This document shows positions 48,482 through 55,481 of a stretch of DNA of 55,481 nucleotides, piece after piece. Made by a program: the position numbers and the translations under genes. Position 1 is the stretch's first letter. Every line of letters starts with the position of its first letter. This stretch comes from Bacteroidales bacterium (lineage in GTDB: Bacteria > Bacteroidota > Bacteroidia > Bacteroidales > Muribaculaceae), in contig CAAFXO010000063.1 of the NCBI GenBank assembly GCA_900766975.1, positions 1 to 55,481 of the forward strand. Reading direction: 5' to 3'. Below the pieces are notes generated by a model, which saw only the letters and a list, made by a program, of their open reading frames with translations, did no database searches and was not told the origin of the DNA.

Positions 48482-49984
48482 TCAAATTACAGGGCTGAGA
48501 GTAAGACGATTGAGCACGCCTCTCCAAGCCTTGGTATAGAGAGACCCATCGGGGGCATAACCTCCGACGAGATAGATATATGGGCAATTCCAATAGACGG
48601 TATTGCCGTCGGTCCAATTAGGGATACGCGCCGGGGCATTAGCGGACGACTTCCAATGGTCGGAGAGGTCGGACGATTTCACTACATCTACCACGAAATT
48701 GTCGCAATAAGCCATCGATGGGATCTCCGGGGGGAGCTGGAGGCTATTGACGCCACGTATCCAGTTGACGCCATTATCGTAGGAGATATAGACCACGCGA
48801 TTGAGTGAGCCATCGTTGAGTCTGCCACCCAGCAAGAACCAAACCTTATACTCTACCATGGAATCGCCGGCAGCCGAGGGACGGTAATTGTAATAAGGGA
48901 TGAGCGAAGCCCCCTCCAAAGCAGGCACACCACCTTGGCTCAGGCAAACCCACTCCGATCCGTCGAAAGCCCAAGTAGCATCGCTCAAATTGCCATCCCG
49001 GTCGACACCACCGGCGAAGAAAGCCACGGGCGAAAGAGTCCACTTATTGGAGAGTGTGACCAGATTGGAATACCCGCTAACCGGGAATCCGGGAGCCACC
49101 TCCTTGACGTTAAGATCGAGAAGGGGGTACTGGGCATAGCGATAAGAAGCGCCATCTCGGGTCAGACCGACCACAGACTCCTTGTAGGGGCCGATGATCG
49201 ACGCCCAATCCTGGCCTGTATCGCTCCACTGCGAGAGGTCGAACGAGCCGGACCAAAGATTTCCGCTCTTATCGAGCATATATAGAGACTCATCGGTAGA
49301 GACGAGCGACTGCACGACACCCTCGAAGGGGAGGTCCAGACGGCGTATCGACCAATTAAAATCATTCAAATCGAGAGGATCCGAGCAAGAGAACGAGCCA
49401 TCGCTCTCCTCGACAATGCAAAGCACCTTATCGTCAGCCACCGAGACACTCTTCATGGCGCGAGGATTGGCGAGACGAGTGCTGAACCCGATATTGGCGA
49501 CATCGCCCCAGATCAGCGTGTCGGGTTCAATCTGATGCACATTCACCTTCAGCCGATAAGAGATGGAAGCCTCATCATCGACACCCTTGACATTGAGCAC
49601 GACAGAGCCGGTGAAATCGATCGAATCATTCGGATTCTTCTGATAATCGACAGTTCCCTCACGGGTCGTACCGCCTGTCATAACGATCTCAGCGCCACCG
49701 ACTTCGCCGGCGAAGGTGATGATCGGTATAAGTTTGTCGATCGGTGTACCCTTGCGGAGCGAATCGGCATTATAGATGATGCGATTGTTCAGATCGACAG
49801 TGAAGAAGATAGAATCGAGACCCGTATTATTCAAATCTTTGGTCAGCGAAAAGCTCTTGACTGCGAGATTGGCATTATTAACGTAGGTCTCCTCATCGGG
49901 ATCGGAATTGCACGACGAGAATATAGCCACACACAACAGGGCTGCGGCTAACCGGGATATGAAAAGTAAATTTTTATAGCTCAC
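48482..49984 (-). CDS. DUF6242-type lipoprotein
   Basis: The 500-residue product starts with GTG and has a lipoprotein signal peptide with lipobox FSSC at about residues 22-25. An N-terminal domain with Ig-like strands (ANLAVKSFSLTKDLNNTGLD, to about 160) precedes a region (about 165-500) of Kelch-like or propeller-like repeats (WAFDGSEWVCLSQGG, VWFLLGGRLNDGSLNRVVYI, YIYLVGGYAPDG). This fits the Bacteroidetes DUF6242 family. It is probably in the outer membrane or on the surface; ligand unknown. It has a -7 element 114 bases upstream. Confidence 0.75.
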   Translation of the reverse strand: MSYKNLLFISRLAAALLCVAIFSSCNSDPDEETYVNNANLAVKSFSLTKDLNNTGLDSIFFTVDLNNRIIYNADSLRKGTPIDKLIPIITFAGEVGGAEIVMTGGTTREGTVDYQKNPNDSIDFTGSVVLNVKGVDDEASISYRLKVNVHQIEPDTLIWGDVANIGFSTRLANPRAMKSVSVADDKVLCIVEESDGSFSCSDPLDLNDFNWSIRRLDLPFEGVVQSLVSTDESLYMLDKSGNLWSGSFDLSQWSDTGQDWASIIGPYKESVVGLTRDGASYRYAQYPLLDLNVKEVAPGFPVSGYSNLVTLSNKWTLSPVAFFAGGVDRDGNLSDATWAFDGSEWVCLSQGGVPALEGASLIPYYNYRPSAAGDSMVEYKVWFLLGGRLNDGSLNRVVYISYDNGVNWIRGVNSLQLPPEIPSMAYCDNFVVDVVKSSDLSDHWKSSANAPARIPNWTDGNTVYWNCPYIYLVGGYAPDGSLYTKAWRGVLNRLTLSPVI

Positions 49985-50097
49985 TATACTAAGAAGTTTA
50001 TTTACTTGCCATTACGCAACATGCGAGATGGTCTTTAAAGTCGACAAGGCGACGCCGAAGCTCGGGGATGAGCGGCAGGGCGATACCTTACAACTTG

Positions 50098-50105
50098 CAA
50101 AGTTA
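50098..50105 (-). promoter_or_regulatory. Probable -7 element for the DUF6242 gene
   Basis: TAACTTTG on the minus strand lies in the AT-rich spacer after ribD. No exact -33 TTTG is visible. The leader would be about 105 bases. Confidence 0.5.
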
Positions 50106-50180
50106 GCATTTATCCGCGAAATAGTTGCGATAAATACATTAGAAAATAAATTTTAAGGAATTTTAGCATACAAAAAAGCT

Positions 50181-51074
50181 CTAAAACGAGCGTTCAACGC
50201 GAATTTCATCATAAATACGGGCTTGGATGAAGGAATCGAGCAGACGTCTACCCCCTTCCACCATAAGAGAAGAGACATGATAATCCTCGAAAAGGATCTT
50301 CATATTATTCTCCAAGGGGGTCTTGGGGTCGAGGATGATTGGGTTCCGCTGAAATACGCGGAGCCGGTCAGCCACTTCCGGGGAGATGGAATCGGAAACG
50401 AATATGACGGGTCGAGGGCTATTACCGGGCCAAAGGCGGTTATCGAGCGAGGGGTTATCATGGAGCAGGGTATTGGTGCCGACCATAATAGCGTCGCAGA
50501 GGCTGCGTTGGCGATGCATCAGCGTCTTGGTGAGTGGGGAGGATATGGCGATAGGAGAGCCGTCGGGGAGGCACATCTCTCCGGCAGCGGTTTCCGCCCA
50601 CTTCAGGAGAATCCATGGGCGGTGACAGACTTGGGAAGTAAAGAACCGGCGGTTGAGGTGGCGGCACTCCTGTGCGAGGACATCGGTGACGACCTCGATG
50701 CCGGCATCTTGGAGCATTTTGATGCCACGACCGGCGACACGGGGATTAGGGTCGATCGTGCCTACCACTACCCTACGGGGATGATGGCGGCAGAGGAGTT
50801 CGGCGCATGGGGGAGTTTTGCCATAGTGAGAGCAAGGCTCGAGAGTGACATAGAAAGTGGAGAGGGGAATCAGGTGTATATCGGCATCCGCCACCGAAGC
50901 GACGGCATTGACTTCGGCATGCGCCTCGCCGAATCGGCGATGATATCCCTCGCCGATCACTCTGCCATCAGGGGCAACAATCAGCGCCCCCACCATAGGG
51001 TTGGGAGAGACATGGCCGGCACCCGACATAGCAAGGCGAAGGGCACGGCTCATATACTTTTCATCTGTAGTCAT
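50181..51074 (-). CDS. ribD: Riboflavin biosynthesis protein RibD, C-terminally short
   Basis: The 297-residue bifunctional enzyme deaminates and then reduces the pyrimidine intermediate of riboflavin synthesis. The deaminase domain has HAEVNAV with His52 and Glu54 and the zinc cysteines Cys81 and Cys90 in LEPCSHYGKTPPCA. The reductase domain begins near residue 147 (WILLKWAETAAGEM) and has DAIMVGTNTLLHDNPSL and VEGGRRLLDSF. It stops at DEIRVERSF, some 40-50 residues before most RibD proteins end, so the last strands of the reductase fold are missing. It lies 7 bases after mltG. Confidence 0.9.
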   Translation of the reverse strand: MTTDEKYMSRALRLAMSGAGHVSPNPMVGALIVAPDGRVIGEGYHRRFGEAHAEVNAVASVADADIHLIPLSTFYVTLEPCSHYGKTPPCAELLCRHHPRRVVVGTIDPNPRVAGRGIKMLQDAGIEVVTDVLAQECRHLNRRFFTSQVCHRPWILLKWAETAAGEMCLPDGSPIAISSPLTKTLMHRQRSLCDAIMVGTNTLLHDNPSLDNRLWPGNSPRPVIFVSDSISPEVADRLRVFQRNPIILDPKTPLENNMKILFEDYHVSSLMVEGGRRLLDSFIQARIYDEIRVERSF

Positions 51075-51081
51075 AACAGGG

Positions 51082-52122
51082 TCAACGAGTTATGCCTCTA
51101 CGGTCGAGTTCAGCCTGATAGCGGGCGGCATTTTGGCGATGCTGATCGTAAGAGGATGCGAAATTATGAGTGCCGGAGAAATCCTCTTTGGCACACATAT
51201 AAAGATAATCGTGGGACTGACTATTGAGGATAGCCTCGACAGTGGCGGGATCGGTGGTACGGATCGGGCCTGGAGGGAGTCCGCGATTGGTATAAGTATT
51301 ATAAGGAGAGGCCACCTTGAGATGGGCACCACTCACACGCTTGATAGAGAAATCATTGAGTGCGAAGCGGATGGTAGGGTCAGCCTGAAGGGGCATATTG
51401 ATCTTGAGGCGGTTGATATAAAGGCGACCTACGGTAGCTTTCTCGGCGCGATCGTTGGTTTCCTCATCAGTGATGGAGGCGATGATCACCACATCGAGAG
51501 GGGAAAGGCCGAGATCGGCAGCCTTTTTTCTATTATCGGGCGACCACAGGCGGGAATAATTATTTCCGATTTTACAGACCAGGTCTCGAGCTGAAGAAGA
51601 CCAATAGACCTCGTAAGTGTCATTGACGAAGAGAGCCAAAGCCGAAGCGGGGGATAATCCGAACTGCTCCAAGAGAGAGTTATCACTAAGGGCTGCTCGG
51701 AGCGAATCAGCGGGGAACTCCATCTTGGCGGAAACGCGCTCGGTAAGGAGGTTGATATCCCGGAAACCATTGATAGTGATCTTGACGGGGGACTGAGCTC
51801 CGGAGGTAAGGATGCGCATAGCCTCGATGACATTGGCACCTTGAGGGATGGTATAAGCGCCGTGACGGCGTGAGAAATCGGGATGACGCATAGCGGCGAG
51901 TTTCATAACTCTCCGGGCGAAATCGCCGCCGAGATGACGTGCGACACTATCCTCCACCATCTGAGCTGAAGCATTCGCCGGGATCTTGATATTGGCATCA
52001 TGGTCGGCGCGATGACTGATCAGAGGAAAGAGAAAGACGAGGAACGCGGCGGAACAAAAAACAAGCACCAGCAGAAATAAGAGCATATTTCTGCGGGTGC
52101 TTTTAGACTTAACGGTTAGCAA
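51082..52122 (-). CDS. mltG: Endolytic transglycosylase MltG (YceG-like)
   Basis: The 346-residue membrane enzyme cuts nascent glycan strands and sets their length. I use the TTG at 52122, which overlaps the hpf stop by 7 bases; the first ATG (52086) would remove the basic residues KSKSTRR that should hold the N-terminus inside, ahead of the membrane segment at about 13-35. A LysM-like segment (TIPQGANVIEAMRILTSG) precedes the catalytic domain with IIASITDEET (about 213-222), LQADPTIRFA and SPYNTYTNRGLPPGPI. The usual Glu-x-Glu pair appears as Asp219-Glu220-Glu221. Confidence 0.9.
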   Translation of the reverse strand: MLTVKSKSTRRNMLLFLLVLVFCSAAFLVFLFPLISHRADHDANIKIPANASAQMVEDSVARHLGGDFARRVMKLAAMRHPDFSRRHGAYTIPQGANVIEAMRILTSGAQSPVKITINGFRDINLLTERVSAKMEFPADSLRAALSDNSLLEQFGLSPASALALFVNDTYEVYWSSSARDLVCKIGNNYSRLWSPDNRKKAADLGLSPLDVVIIASITDEETNDRAEKATVGRLYINRLKINMPLQADPTIRFALNDFSIKRVSGAHLKVASPYNTYTNRGLPPGPIRTTDPATVEAILNSQSHDYLYMCAKEDFSGTHNFASSYDQHRQNAARYQAELDRRGITR

Positions 52123-52406
52123 TTCTTATTCTTTTCGAGTTTGGGTTCGAGAGCGGCAAGACAGAGGTCGATTGCCTCCTCGAAAGTATCAGCTGTTTTG
52201 GATGCGAAGAGATCGGCGGATTGAGGGATGAGGAACTTAACGCTTGCCTCCTTGTTCATAGCAGTCTCAGGCTTAACGACCTTAAGAGTTACTTCAGCCT
52301 CGGAGATGGCTTCGAATCGACGAGAGAGTTTGTCGACCTTCTTATTGATAAAACTCACGAGTTTGTCGGTGATGTCGAAATGAATCGCTTTGATTTTTGC
52401 TTCCAT
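52116..52406 (-). CDS. hpf: Ribosome hibernation promoting factor, short form
   Basis: The 96-residue protein has the S30AE/YfiA fold: IKAIHFDITDKLVSFINKKV, LSRRFEAISEAEVTLKVVKP and FEEAIDLCLAALEPKLEKNK. It binds the 30S subunit and helps form idle ribosomes. There is no long C-terminal dimerisation domain. It starts a likely operon with mltG and ribD. Confidence 0.92.
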   Translation of the reverse strand: MEAKIKAIHFDITDKLVSFINKKVDKLSRRFEAISEAEVTLKVVKPETAMNKEASVKFLIPQSADLFASKTADTFEEAIDLCLAALEPKLEKNKNC

Positions 52407-52463
52407 ACGCTTTGATTTTTAGGTTGGAGTAAATAGATAGCACCGATAGGAGATATCTCGGTT

Positions 52464-52517
52464 GAAGATCGCATCTAAAGAAAAAGATGTAGTTTGCGAT
52501 CTTCAGTTACAAAGATA
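52464..52517 (-). promoter_or_regulatory. Promoter -7 element and 5' leader hairpin of hpf
   Basis: The minus strand reads TATCTTTG at 52510-52517. The message would begin near 52504, exactly where a strong stem starts: GAAGATCGCA (52495-52504 arm) pairs with TGCGATCTTC (52464-52473 arm), with an inner CATCT/AGATG stem. A 5'-terminal hairpin like this could protect the mRNA or control it. Confidence 0.5.
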
Positions 52518-52582
52518 ACAAAAAATTTGGTAATAATCTTATTAAAAAGGATAAAAAAGCGTCTAAAAAGTTAAAAAACTTA

Positions 52583-53506
52583 CTAATCGTCGAGATTTTG
52601 GTCATCATCGGAGATATTTCGACGGGAAGAGCGTGGGTGGCTATTTCGATAATTTTGGAGGAGATCGTTGAAGCTGAGATGGGTATAAATCTGTGTAGTA
52701 GAGAGAGATGCGTGACCGAGCATTTCTCTGACGGCATCGAGGTCGGCACCGGAATTTACCATAACAGTGGCGAAAGTATGCCGGAGAGTGTGAGGGCTCT
52801 TCTTGGCGACACCGGTGGCTTTGAGTTGGTCTTTTACTATTTGGTAGAGAGTTTCCTTGGCGATGGCACCATGAGGGCCGGCGATAAGAGGTCGGGGGTA
52901 AGGGAGATCGGGATATTTCAGATCGCGGATTTTCTGCCATTCGCGAATTTCCTGAGCCAGTTGCGGGGGGATAGGGATGACCCGTTGCTTGTTGCGCTTA
53001 CCGGTGACACGGAGTTCGAGGGATGAGAAGTCGACATCGAAATCGGTAAGGCTGAGGAGTTCGGCTTGACGCAGACCGAGAGAATAGAGCATCGAGACAG
53101 CGAGGTGGGCGCGATGCTCCGCCGGGGAGTGTGGAACGGAGTCATTGAGGAGGGATTCGATCTCGTCGGTGCGCACGAAATCGGGGAGATGCTTTCTCTT
53201 CTTGGCGAGAGAGACATCGGCGGCGGGATTGGCGGAGAAAAGCCCCTGCTTCATACCCCACCGGAAGAAAGCGCGTAGGCTTTGAGTTTTGCGACGCAGC
53301 GTAGTCGCCACCATCCCCTCATCGGCGAGTGATGCGATCCATGCGCGGATATCGCTCATGGTGACACTCCGCGGATCGAACTGCTGACCCGGCGGCGTGA
53401 TCCACTCGATGAAGCGGCTGACATCTCGGCCGTAGGCCTCGACCGTGTGGGGGCTACAGCGCTGTTCAGCTTCGAGATAAGAGAGAAAATCAGACTCGAT
53501 ATCCAT
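52583..53506 (-). CDS. xerC: Tyrosine recombinase XerC/XerD type
   Basis: The 307-residue enzyme resolves chromosome dimers at dif. I use the ATG at 53506 (MDIESDFLSYLEAEQ). The N-terminal core-binding domain spans about 1-100 and the catalytic domain 110-285. All active residues are present: Arg146, Lys170, His239, Arg242, His265 and nucleophile Tyr274 (STTQIYTHLS). A charged tail of about 25 residues (NYRNSHPRSSRRNISDDDQN) extends past the usual end. Whether it is XerC or XerD cannot be told from one gene. It is single, with no mobile element around. Confidence 0.9.
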   Translation of the reverse strand: MDIESDFLSYLEAEQRCSPHTVEAYGRDVSRFIEWITPPGQQFDPRSVTMSDIRAWIASLADEGMVATTLRRKTQSLRAFFRWGMKQGLFSANPAADVSLAKKRKHLPDFVRTDEIESLLNDSVPHSPAEHRAHLAVSMLYSLGLRQAELLSLTDFDVDFSSLELRVTGKRNKQRVIPIPPQLAQEIREWQKIRDLKYPDLPYPRPLIAGPHGAIAKETLYQIVKDQLKATGVAKKSPHTLRHTFATVMVNSGADLDAVREMLGHASLSTTQIYTHLSFNDLLQNYRNSHPRSSRRNISDDDQNLDD

Positions 53507-53537
53507 ATAGAGCGATGGTGAGAAATGAGGGAAAGCA

Positions 53538-53571
53538 CAAAAGTATAGACACAAACGATCGGTATGACAAA
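53538..53571 (-). promoter_or_regulatory. Promoter of the xer gene
   Basis: On the minus strand TTTG (53568-53571), 22 bases, TACTTTTG (53538-53545); the start would be about 25 bases before the ATG. Confidence 0.6.
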
Positions 53572-53629
53572 CCGCGAGGCATGTCACACCGAACGAAAAG
53601 CTTTATAACGTAAGTTAAAGAGTCCTTGA

Positions 53630-53821
53630 TTACTGCTCAGCTTGACGGAGCTGCTGAACGTAAATAGCTTTCACCATCTTCTTGCGGTTGGTCACAGATG
53701 GCTTTTCGAATGCTTGACGGGCACGAAGTTCTTTGACGATGCCGGTCTTTTCGAATTTACGTTTGAATTTCTTCAAGGCTTTCTCGATGTTCTCGTTCTC
53801 TTTTACTTGTACGATAATCAT
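53630..53821 (-). CDS. rpsU: 30S ribosomal protein S21
   Basis: The 63-residue protein starts MIIVQVKENENIEKALKKFK and ends KKMVKAIYVQQLRQAEQ. In Bacteroidetes S21 is part of the 30S platform close to the anti-Shine-Dalgarno end of 16S rRNA, which fits the lack of Shine-Dalgarno motifs in this window. It precedes xer by 123 bases. Confidence 0.97.
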   Translation of the reverse strand: MIIVQVKENENIEKALKKFKRKFEKTGIVKELRARQAFEKPSVTNRKKMVKAIYVQQLRQAEQ

Positions 53822-53852
53822 GTTTAGTTAATATTAAATAATTATTTTTTGT

Positions 53853-53860
53853 TATCTTTG
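53853..53860 (+). promoter_or_regulatory. Possible -7 element for the acid phosphatase gene
   Basis: TATCTTTG matches the consensus on the plus strand, 150 bases before the ATG at 54011. The -33 region is AT-rich without a clear TTTG, so support is weak. Confidence 0.35.
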
Positions 53861-53935
53861 TAAAGACTCTTCAAAAAGAGCCGCAAACATGATAGAGGAA
53901 TGTTCGAAGAAACGAAGTTCCCTTATCACGGCTTG

Positions 53936-53966
53936 CAAAATTAGATAATTTTAAGCGATTGACAAA
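53936..53966 (-). promoter_or_regulatory. Promoter of rpsU
   Basis: On the minus strand TTTG (53963-53966), 19 bases, TAATTTTG (53936-53943). The leader to the rpsU ATG would be about 110 bases. Confidence 0.65.
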
Positions 53967-54010
53967 ATATTTTAACAAAAAAAGTTCATCAACCTATAAA
54001 TTAATTCATT

Positions 54011-54760
54011 ATGAAGCGACATTTTTACACTCTGTGGGTATTGACAGTGCTCCTGCTGTCATCGTGTGAGTCGGGCACGCCGAGTCCAGAACCGAGGACC
54101 TATCTCAGCATCGAGGGAGTGGCAGACAGCAAGTCATTGCTTGGGGCTCCGCCAGCAGAGGGGTCGGCAGCATATCAATATGATATAGCGCGCTACGAGT
54201 GGGGCAAGAGTCAGCGTGCGACGCCGCGAGGGGAGCAGGCTGTTCGGGATGCCAATCTTAGAGACACGGTGTGGATGGATGCGGCATTTAGCGAGGCATT
54301 CGGATATGCCTTGACACCGGAGAATGCTCCGGAGATCGTGAAGTTGATCCAGCGTATGAAAGAGGATGCGGGCGATCTCAGCACACGCGCCGCGAAGCAA
54401 AGTTATATGCGACGCCGCCCCTTTATGGTATTCGACGAGCCGACATCGACACCCCAAGATGAGGAGCATTTGCGCAAGAATGGGAGTTATCCGTCGGGAC
54501 ATACCGCCATCGGCTGGGCTACAGCCTTGGTATTGGCGGAGATCAATCCCGACCGACAGACAGAGATATTGCAGCGAGGGCTGGAATTTGGCGAGAGCCG
54601 CGTGATCGTCGGAGCTCACTACCAGAGCGACGTGGATGCCGGGCGCACGGTAGCTGCCGGGGTTGTGGCACGACTGCATGCCGACGACGAATTTGCCAAG
54701 CAAATGAAAAAAGCTAAGATCGAGTTCGCCAAGCTACGCAATGCCGATAAGAAGAAATAA
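54011..54760 (+). CDS. Class A acid phosphatase (PAP2 superfamily) lipoprotein
   Basis: The 249-residue protein has a lipoprotein signal peptide with LLLSSC (Cys19). The three-part PAP2 phosphatase motif is complete: a basic segment KQSYMRRRPF, then GSYPSGHTA, then SRVIVGAHYQSDVDAGR, the usual class A nonspecific acid phosphatase (PhoN-like) form. It should release phosphate from organic phosphates in the periplasm or at the surface. It has a lysine-rich C-terminus. It faces the gamma carbonic anhydrase gene tail to tail. Confidence 0.92.
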   Translation: MKRHFYTLWVLTVLLLSSCESGTPSPEPRTYLSIEGVADSKSLLGAPPAEGSAAYQYDIARYEWGKSQRATPRGEQAVRDANLRDTVWMDAAFSEAFGYALTPENAPEIVKLIQRMKEDAGDLSTRAAKQSYMRRRPFMVFDEPTSTPQDEEHLRKNGSYPSGHTAIGWATALVLAEINPDRQTEILQRGLEFGESRVIVGAHYQSDVDAGRTVAAGVVARLHADDEFAKQMKKAKIEFAKLRNADKKK

Positions 54761-54770
54761 AAAGGCATAT

Positions 54771-54811
54771 AAAAAAGGAGCGTGTCGTTCGAAAGACACG
54801 CTCCTTTTTAT
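54771..54811. terminator. Bidirectional terminator between the phosphatase and carbonic anhydrase genes
   Basis: A perfect 10-bp stem GGAGCGTGTC/GACACGCTCC (54777-54786 with 54795-54804) is flanked by AAAAAA and TTTTTT, so it serves both convergent genes. Confidence 0.95.
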
Positions 54812-54824
54812 ATGAATGCAAATA

Positions 54825-55355
54825 TTACTCGGCGGATTCTTCGGGATTGGTGTACCAGCGGGAATACATCAGATAGTTATGAGCAATCTTGATGTTCATC
54901 TCCTTAGCCTTCTCGGGTTCGACCATTTTGACGAACTTGGCGGGGGCACCGGCCCACATCTCGTGAGGGCCGATTTTGGTGCGGCTGAGCACGACGGATC
55001 CGGCGGCGACGAGAGCCCCCTCCCCTACTTCGGCATCATCCATAACGATGGCACCCATGCCGATAAGGGCATAGTCGTGGATTTTGGCGCCATGGATCAC
55101 TACGTTATGACCTATCGAGACATCATTACCGATCTCTATAGTCGACTTCTGATAGAGAGTATGAAGCACAGAACCATCCTGGATATTGACACGGTCGCCG
55201 ATGGTGATGGTATTGACGTCGCCACGCAACACGGTGCCGAACCAGATGCTGCACTCATCGCCCATGGTGACATCTCCCACCAGGGTGGCATTATCGGCAA
55301 TGAAGCAATCCTTGCCGACCTTGGGGGTGAAGCCCCTTACAGATTTGAAAACCAT
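54825..55355 (-). CDS. Gamma carbonic anhydrase family protein
   Basis: The 176-residue protein is a left-handed beta-helix of hexapeptide repeats (CFIADNATLVGDVTMGDECS, NIQDGSVLHTLYQKSTIEIG). The metal ligands expected for the gamma class are at His65, His88 and His93 (in VVIHGAKIHDYALIGMG). A C-terminal helix (EKAKEMNIKIAHNYLMYSRW) packs on the trimer. It may be a carbonic anhydrase or a related acyltransferase such as PaaY/YrdA; activity cannot be told from sequence. Cytoplasmic, single gene. Confidence 0.9.
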   Translation of the reverse strand: MVFKSVRGFTPKVGKDCFIADNATLVGDVTMGDECSIWFGTVLRGDVNTITIGDRVNIQDGSVLHTLYQKSTIEIGNDVSIGHNVVIHGAKIHDYALIGMGAIVMDDAEVGEGALVAAGSVVLSRTKIGPHEMWAGAPAKFVKMVEPEKAKEMNIKIAHNYLMYSRWYTNPEESAE

Positions 55356-55382
55356 AATTCTGAAAAAAAGATAATTATTTCG

Positions 55383-55481
55383 TTAAGAGCGCGTTCCTTA
55401 AATTTTTGGGGCCGTAGGGGTCGTAGCCTTGAGTCGATTTTGATTACTTGCTGAAAGGAGCATACTCCTGTATGTGACTGA
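55383..55481 (-). repeat. Right copy of 99-bp terminal inverted repeat
   Basis: This is the exact reverse complement of 19-117. The window ends inside the palindrome that is complete at the left end. It begins 27 bases upstream of the gamma carbonic anhydrase start codon (right of 55355), so that gene's promoter must be in or beyond the repeat; no TAnnTTTG site is clear in it. Confidence 0.9.

Noticed and set aside
50000..50089. Minus-strand frame reading GIALPLIPELRRRL after ribD, at first sight like the missing RibD C-terminus
   Set aside because: It is about 90 bases past the ribD stop, separated by AT-rich DNA with several stops, and lies in the leader behind the -7 element of the DUF6242 gene. 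The similarity is a few residues only.
52583..53506. Tyrosine recombinase as sign of an integrated element
   Set aside because: It is a single Xer-type gene among housekeeping genes, with no excisionase, att repeats or phage genes nearby; the tRNAs in the window show no 3' duplications near it.
1..55481. Circular plasmid or phage genome based on terminal repeats
   Set aside because: The end repeats are inverted, not direct, and the content is core chromosomal genes.

Overview
The window is most likely chromosomal DNA of a member of the Bacteroidales, plausibly a Muribaculaceae-like gut bacterium (family placement is inference). Evidence: promoters of the Bacteroidetes type (TTTG, about 20 bases, TAnnTTTG) recur ahead of genes and tRNAs. 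There are two secreted proteins with type IX secretion-like C-termini and a T9SS plug-type (DUF5103) protein. The str, S10, spc and alpha ribosomal gene sets are joined in one run with no tuf after fusA, and the DUF6089-uppS-bamA-ompH-ompH-murI order is typical of the phylum. Nearly everything is housekeeping; no prophage, transposase, CRISPR array or defence island is visible.

Layout. The left part (1-10148) is plus-strand: a repeat, a membrane protein with a degenerate histidine-kinase-like fold, a secreted type I pullulanase, uracil-DNA glycosylase, the DUF5103 protein, a DUF3109 cysteine-cluster protein, cardiolipin synthase, and a membrane-bound TPR/HTH regulator. A minus-strand tRNA-Arg(CCG) lies between pullulanase and ung. 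From 10158 to 53821 almost all genes are on the minus strand. First comes the ribosomal supercluster, read right to left from rpsL (28719) to rplQ (10264), with fusA, secY, map, infA and rpoA embedded. Then, moving right, come two giant secreted proteins (a multi-domain adhesin-like protein and an M6-type metalloprotease), a GlmU-like enzyme, tRNA-Leu(CAA), a coiled-coil membrane protein, rpoN, tRNA-Leu(UAA), a small TPR protein and murI. The envelope biogenesis block (two Skp/OmpH, bamA, uppS, DUF6089) follows, then a DUF6242 lipoprotein, ribD, mltG, hpf, xerC/D-type recombinase and rpsU. The right end has a plus-strand class A acid phosphatase and a minus-strand gamma carbonic anhydrase.

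How the genes work together. The central block supplies translation (ribosomal proteins, EF-G, IF-1), N-terminal processing (Map), secretion (SecY) and transcription (RpoA). The 43-48 kb block builds the envelope: UppS makes the lipid carrier, BamA and Skp-like chaperones place outer-membrane proteins, MurI and MltG serve peptidoglycan. The DUF5103 protein and the two T9SS-like cargo proteins point to an active type IX route.

Most notable non-coding signals: a gene-free stretch (7673-8276) carrying a well-formed minus-strand promoter and terminator about 260 bases apart, consistent with an unannotated small RNA; a 25-bp tandem triplication that includes the 5' part of tRNA-Arg; and a 99-bp perfect inverted repeat at the two ends of the window. 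I did not find a clear new multi-gene system; the candidate small RNA is the best lead.
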